The notes beneath the pieces are model-generated. The model had not been told where the DNA came from and ran no database searches. It worked only from the letters and a program-made list of their open reading frames with translations. A stretch of DNA of 64,000 nucleotides from CAMDKS01 sp964402975 (GTDB lineage Bacteria > Bdellovibrionota_B > Oligoflexia > Oligoflexales > RGVZ01): positions 62,001-126,000 of the forward strand of contig CAYOEM010000001.1 in the NCBI GenBank assembly GCA_964402975.1, written 5' to 3'. Below are positions 63,279 to 64,000 of this stretch, one piece after another; positions within the stretch are counted from its first letter, which is position 1; every line of letters begins with the position of its first letter. Made by a program: the position numbers and the translations under genes.

Positions 63279-64000
63279 ATGAAAGATGGCAGGAGTGTCA
63301 GCGATTTGAGCGGATTTAGAATAAAAATTGTTGTCACAAGAAACGAGCGGAGTTGGCACAATCTGCCCACCGTTCATCCTAAGATTTTGCTCGTGACTTT
63401 ACTGGTGTCATTTCTTATTCACCTGGGAAGTTGGATGGGGGCCGCGTTCATAAAAACTCCAGTCGTGAACACAGCCAATGACGCCATCAAAATAAGATCG
63501 ATGACTGCTCAAGAACGTAACATTCTGGACGCTGATCAAAAGAAAATCGCAAAAGCTAAACGTGTGGTTGAAACCAAACAAATCCCGACCGCGAGGCCCA
63601 AAATCCCCACATCCTTGGGGTCTCAGGATCATATTGCTCCAAAGGAAACTCGCATCGCCGATCAGCAACTTGACCGGTCGAAAGCTCTGGATCCGGCCCC
63701 GACTCCAGGCACCAGCGGCGGCATCGAAACGCCGTCTAAGGAGAAGCCGAAAGACCCATCTCAAGCTCGAAAAGTTGTTCCCAGGGTCATGGCCGGGCCG
63801 GGGCAAATGGCCGTCGATCAGGATAAAAAAGATCGGTCAAAACTTTACGACAAATTGATTCCAAACAATGTCGCCGATGTCTTTAGTCAACCCAAAGGCG
63901 GGTTTGTAGAGCCAATTGACAAGATTGTTGCTGAAGGCGACCGCGTTGATATGAACACAACGAATTTTCGCTACATTTCCTATTTCACAGGACTGCGTAA
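63279..64000 (+). CDS. TonB-like energy transducer (3' end cut by window edge)
   Basis: About 240 residues in view. One membrane segment near the N-terminus (ILLVTLLVSFLIHLGSW), a basic, Pro-rich periplasmic linker (KPKDPSQARKVVP region), and at the edge NTTNFRYISYFTGLR, the start of the C-terminal TonB domain as seen in related delta-proteobacterial TonB/TolA-like proteins. The ATG at 63279 is the first in frame after a stop; its RBS is weak. The rest lies outside the window. Confidence 0.65.
   Translation, partial: MKDGRSVSDLSGFRIKIVVTRNERSWHNLPTVHPKILLVTLLVSFLIHLGSWMGAAFIKTPVVNTANDAIKIRSMTAQERNILDADQKKIAKAKRVVETKQIPTARPKIPTSLGSQDHIAPKETRIADQQLDRSKALDPAPTPGTSGGIETPSKEKPKDPSQARKVVPRVMAGPGQMAVDQDKKDRSKLYDKLIPNNVADVFSQPKGGFVEPIDKIVAEGDRVDMNTTNFRYISYFTGLR

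Noticed and set aside
1..64000. CRISPR arrays and tRNA genes
   Set aside because: No regularly spaced repeats and no cloverleaf with a TTCGANNC arm were seen by eye.

Overview
The window looks like a chromosomal segment from a Gram-negative, diderm bacterium of the deltaproteobacterial / Bdellovibrionota (Oligoflexia-like) type. This is inferred from protein character, not from a marker-gene tree. The signs are a complete outer-membrane toolkit (BamA, BamD, LolC/LolD, TamA/TamB, Tol proteins), many secreted or lipoprotein genes without recognisable families, two secreted DUF4360-like proteins, and a RelA/SpoT-like protein resembling the delta-proteobacterial family TIGR04552. Gene density is high, most genes sit in short same-strand runs with ATGA overlaps, and by eye base composition is balanced throughout.

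Layout. 1-4439 (minus): lolC-lolD-bamA operon, with bamA cut by the window edge. 4885-6111: RelA/SpoT-like protein. 6178-9537: secreted thioredoxin, a small secreted protein, and a TolB-like beta-propeller gene coupled to an unknown gene. 9549-11816: tyrS and tcdA. 11867-15800 is the most rearranged part. A conserved ~150-bp leader is present twice. The second copy leads a lipoprotein M28 peptidase. The first copy is separated from its matching signal-peptide stub by ~940 bp holding a decayed nucleotidyltransferase gene and a transposase fragment, flanked by 9-bp direct repeats. 15894-17627: two small secreted proteins and TatD. 17767-20575: lysS and a PorV/FadL-like outer-membrane protein.

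20605-24089: cytochrome c maturation operon ccmABCDE plus a CcmG-like thioredoxin, including a 52-residue ccmD; ccmF and ccmH are not present. 24128-26102: a calcium-repeat secreted protein and an RNHCP protein. 26181-26580: RNase P RNA. 26675-29740: trmB, a small protein, ybeY and a CorC/HlyC-type transporter. 29775-34946: nagZ-khpA, a RatA-like protein, two small cytosolic proteins (one behind a sigma-54-type promoter), hpt and deoA. 35127-45101: small proteins, then a receiver-TPR protein, an AAA-type ATPase, tamB and tamA. 45263-49552: an 806-residue HEAT-like protein ending in a HEPN-type RxxxxH motif, then fabG and a KAS III gene. 49569-53580 (minus): tolQ-tolR-tolA-tolB followed by a lysine-tailed lipoprotein in place of pal.

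53847-64000: a papain-like protease with a Tat-like signal, a MazG-like pyrophosphohydrolase, an RluA-type pseudouridine synthase with an orphan DNA methyltransferase, a haem-motif P460-like protein, a class A PBP whose transpeptidase motifs are all lost, bamD, several secreted proteins and a TonB-like gene running off the right edge.

The genes mostly serve envelope biogenesis: beta-barrel insertion (BamA, BamD, TamA/B), lipoprotein export (Lol), envelope constriction (Tol), glycan synthesis and recycling (PBP, NagZ) and periplasmic thiol/haem chemistry (Ccm, thioredoxins). Translation and tRNA/rRNA processing genes (tyrS, lysS, tcdA, trmB, ybeY, rnpB) lie between them. The observations most worth following are the split leader/lipoprotein locus, the transpeptidase-dead PBP, the receiver-TPR/ATPase pair fused to the tam operon, and the HEPN-tailed protein.
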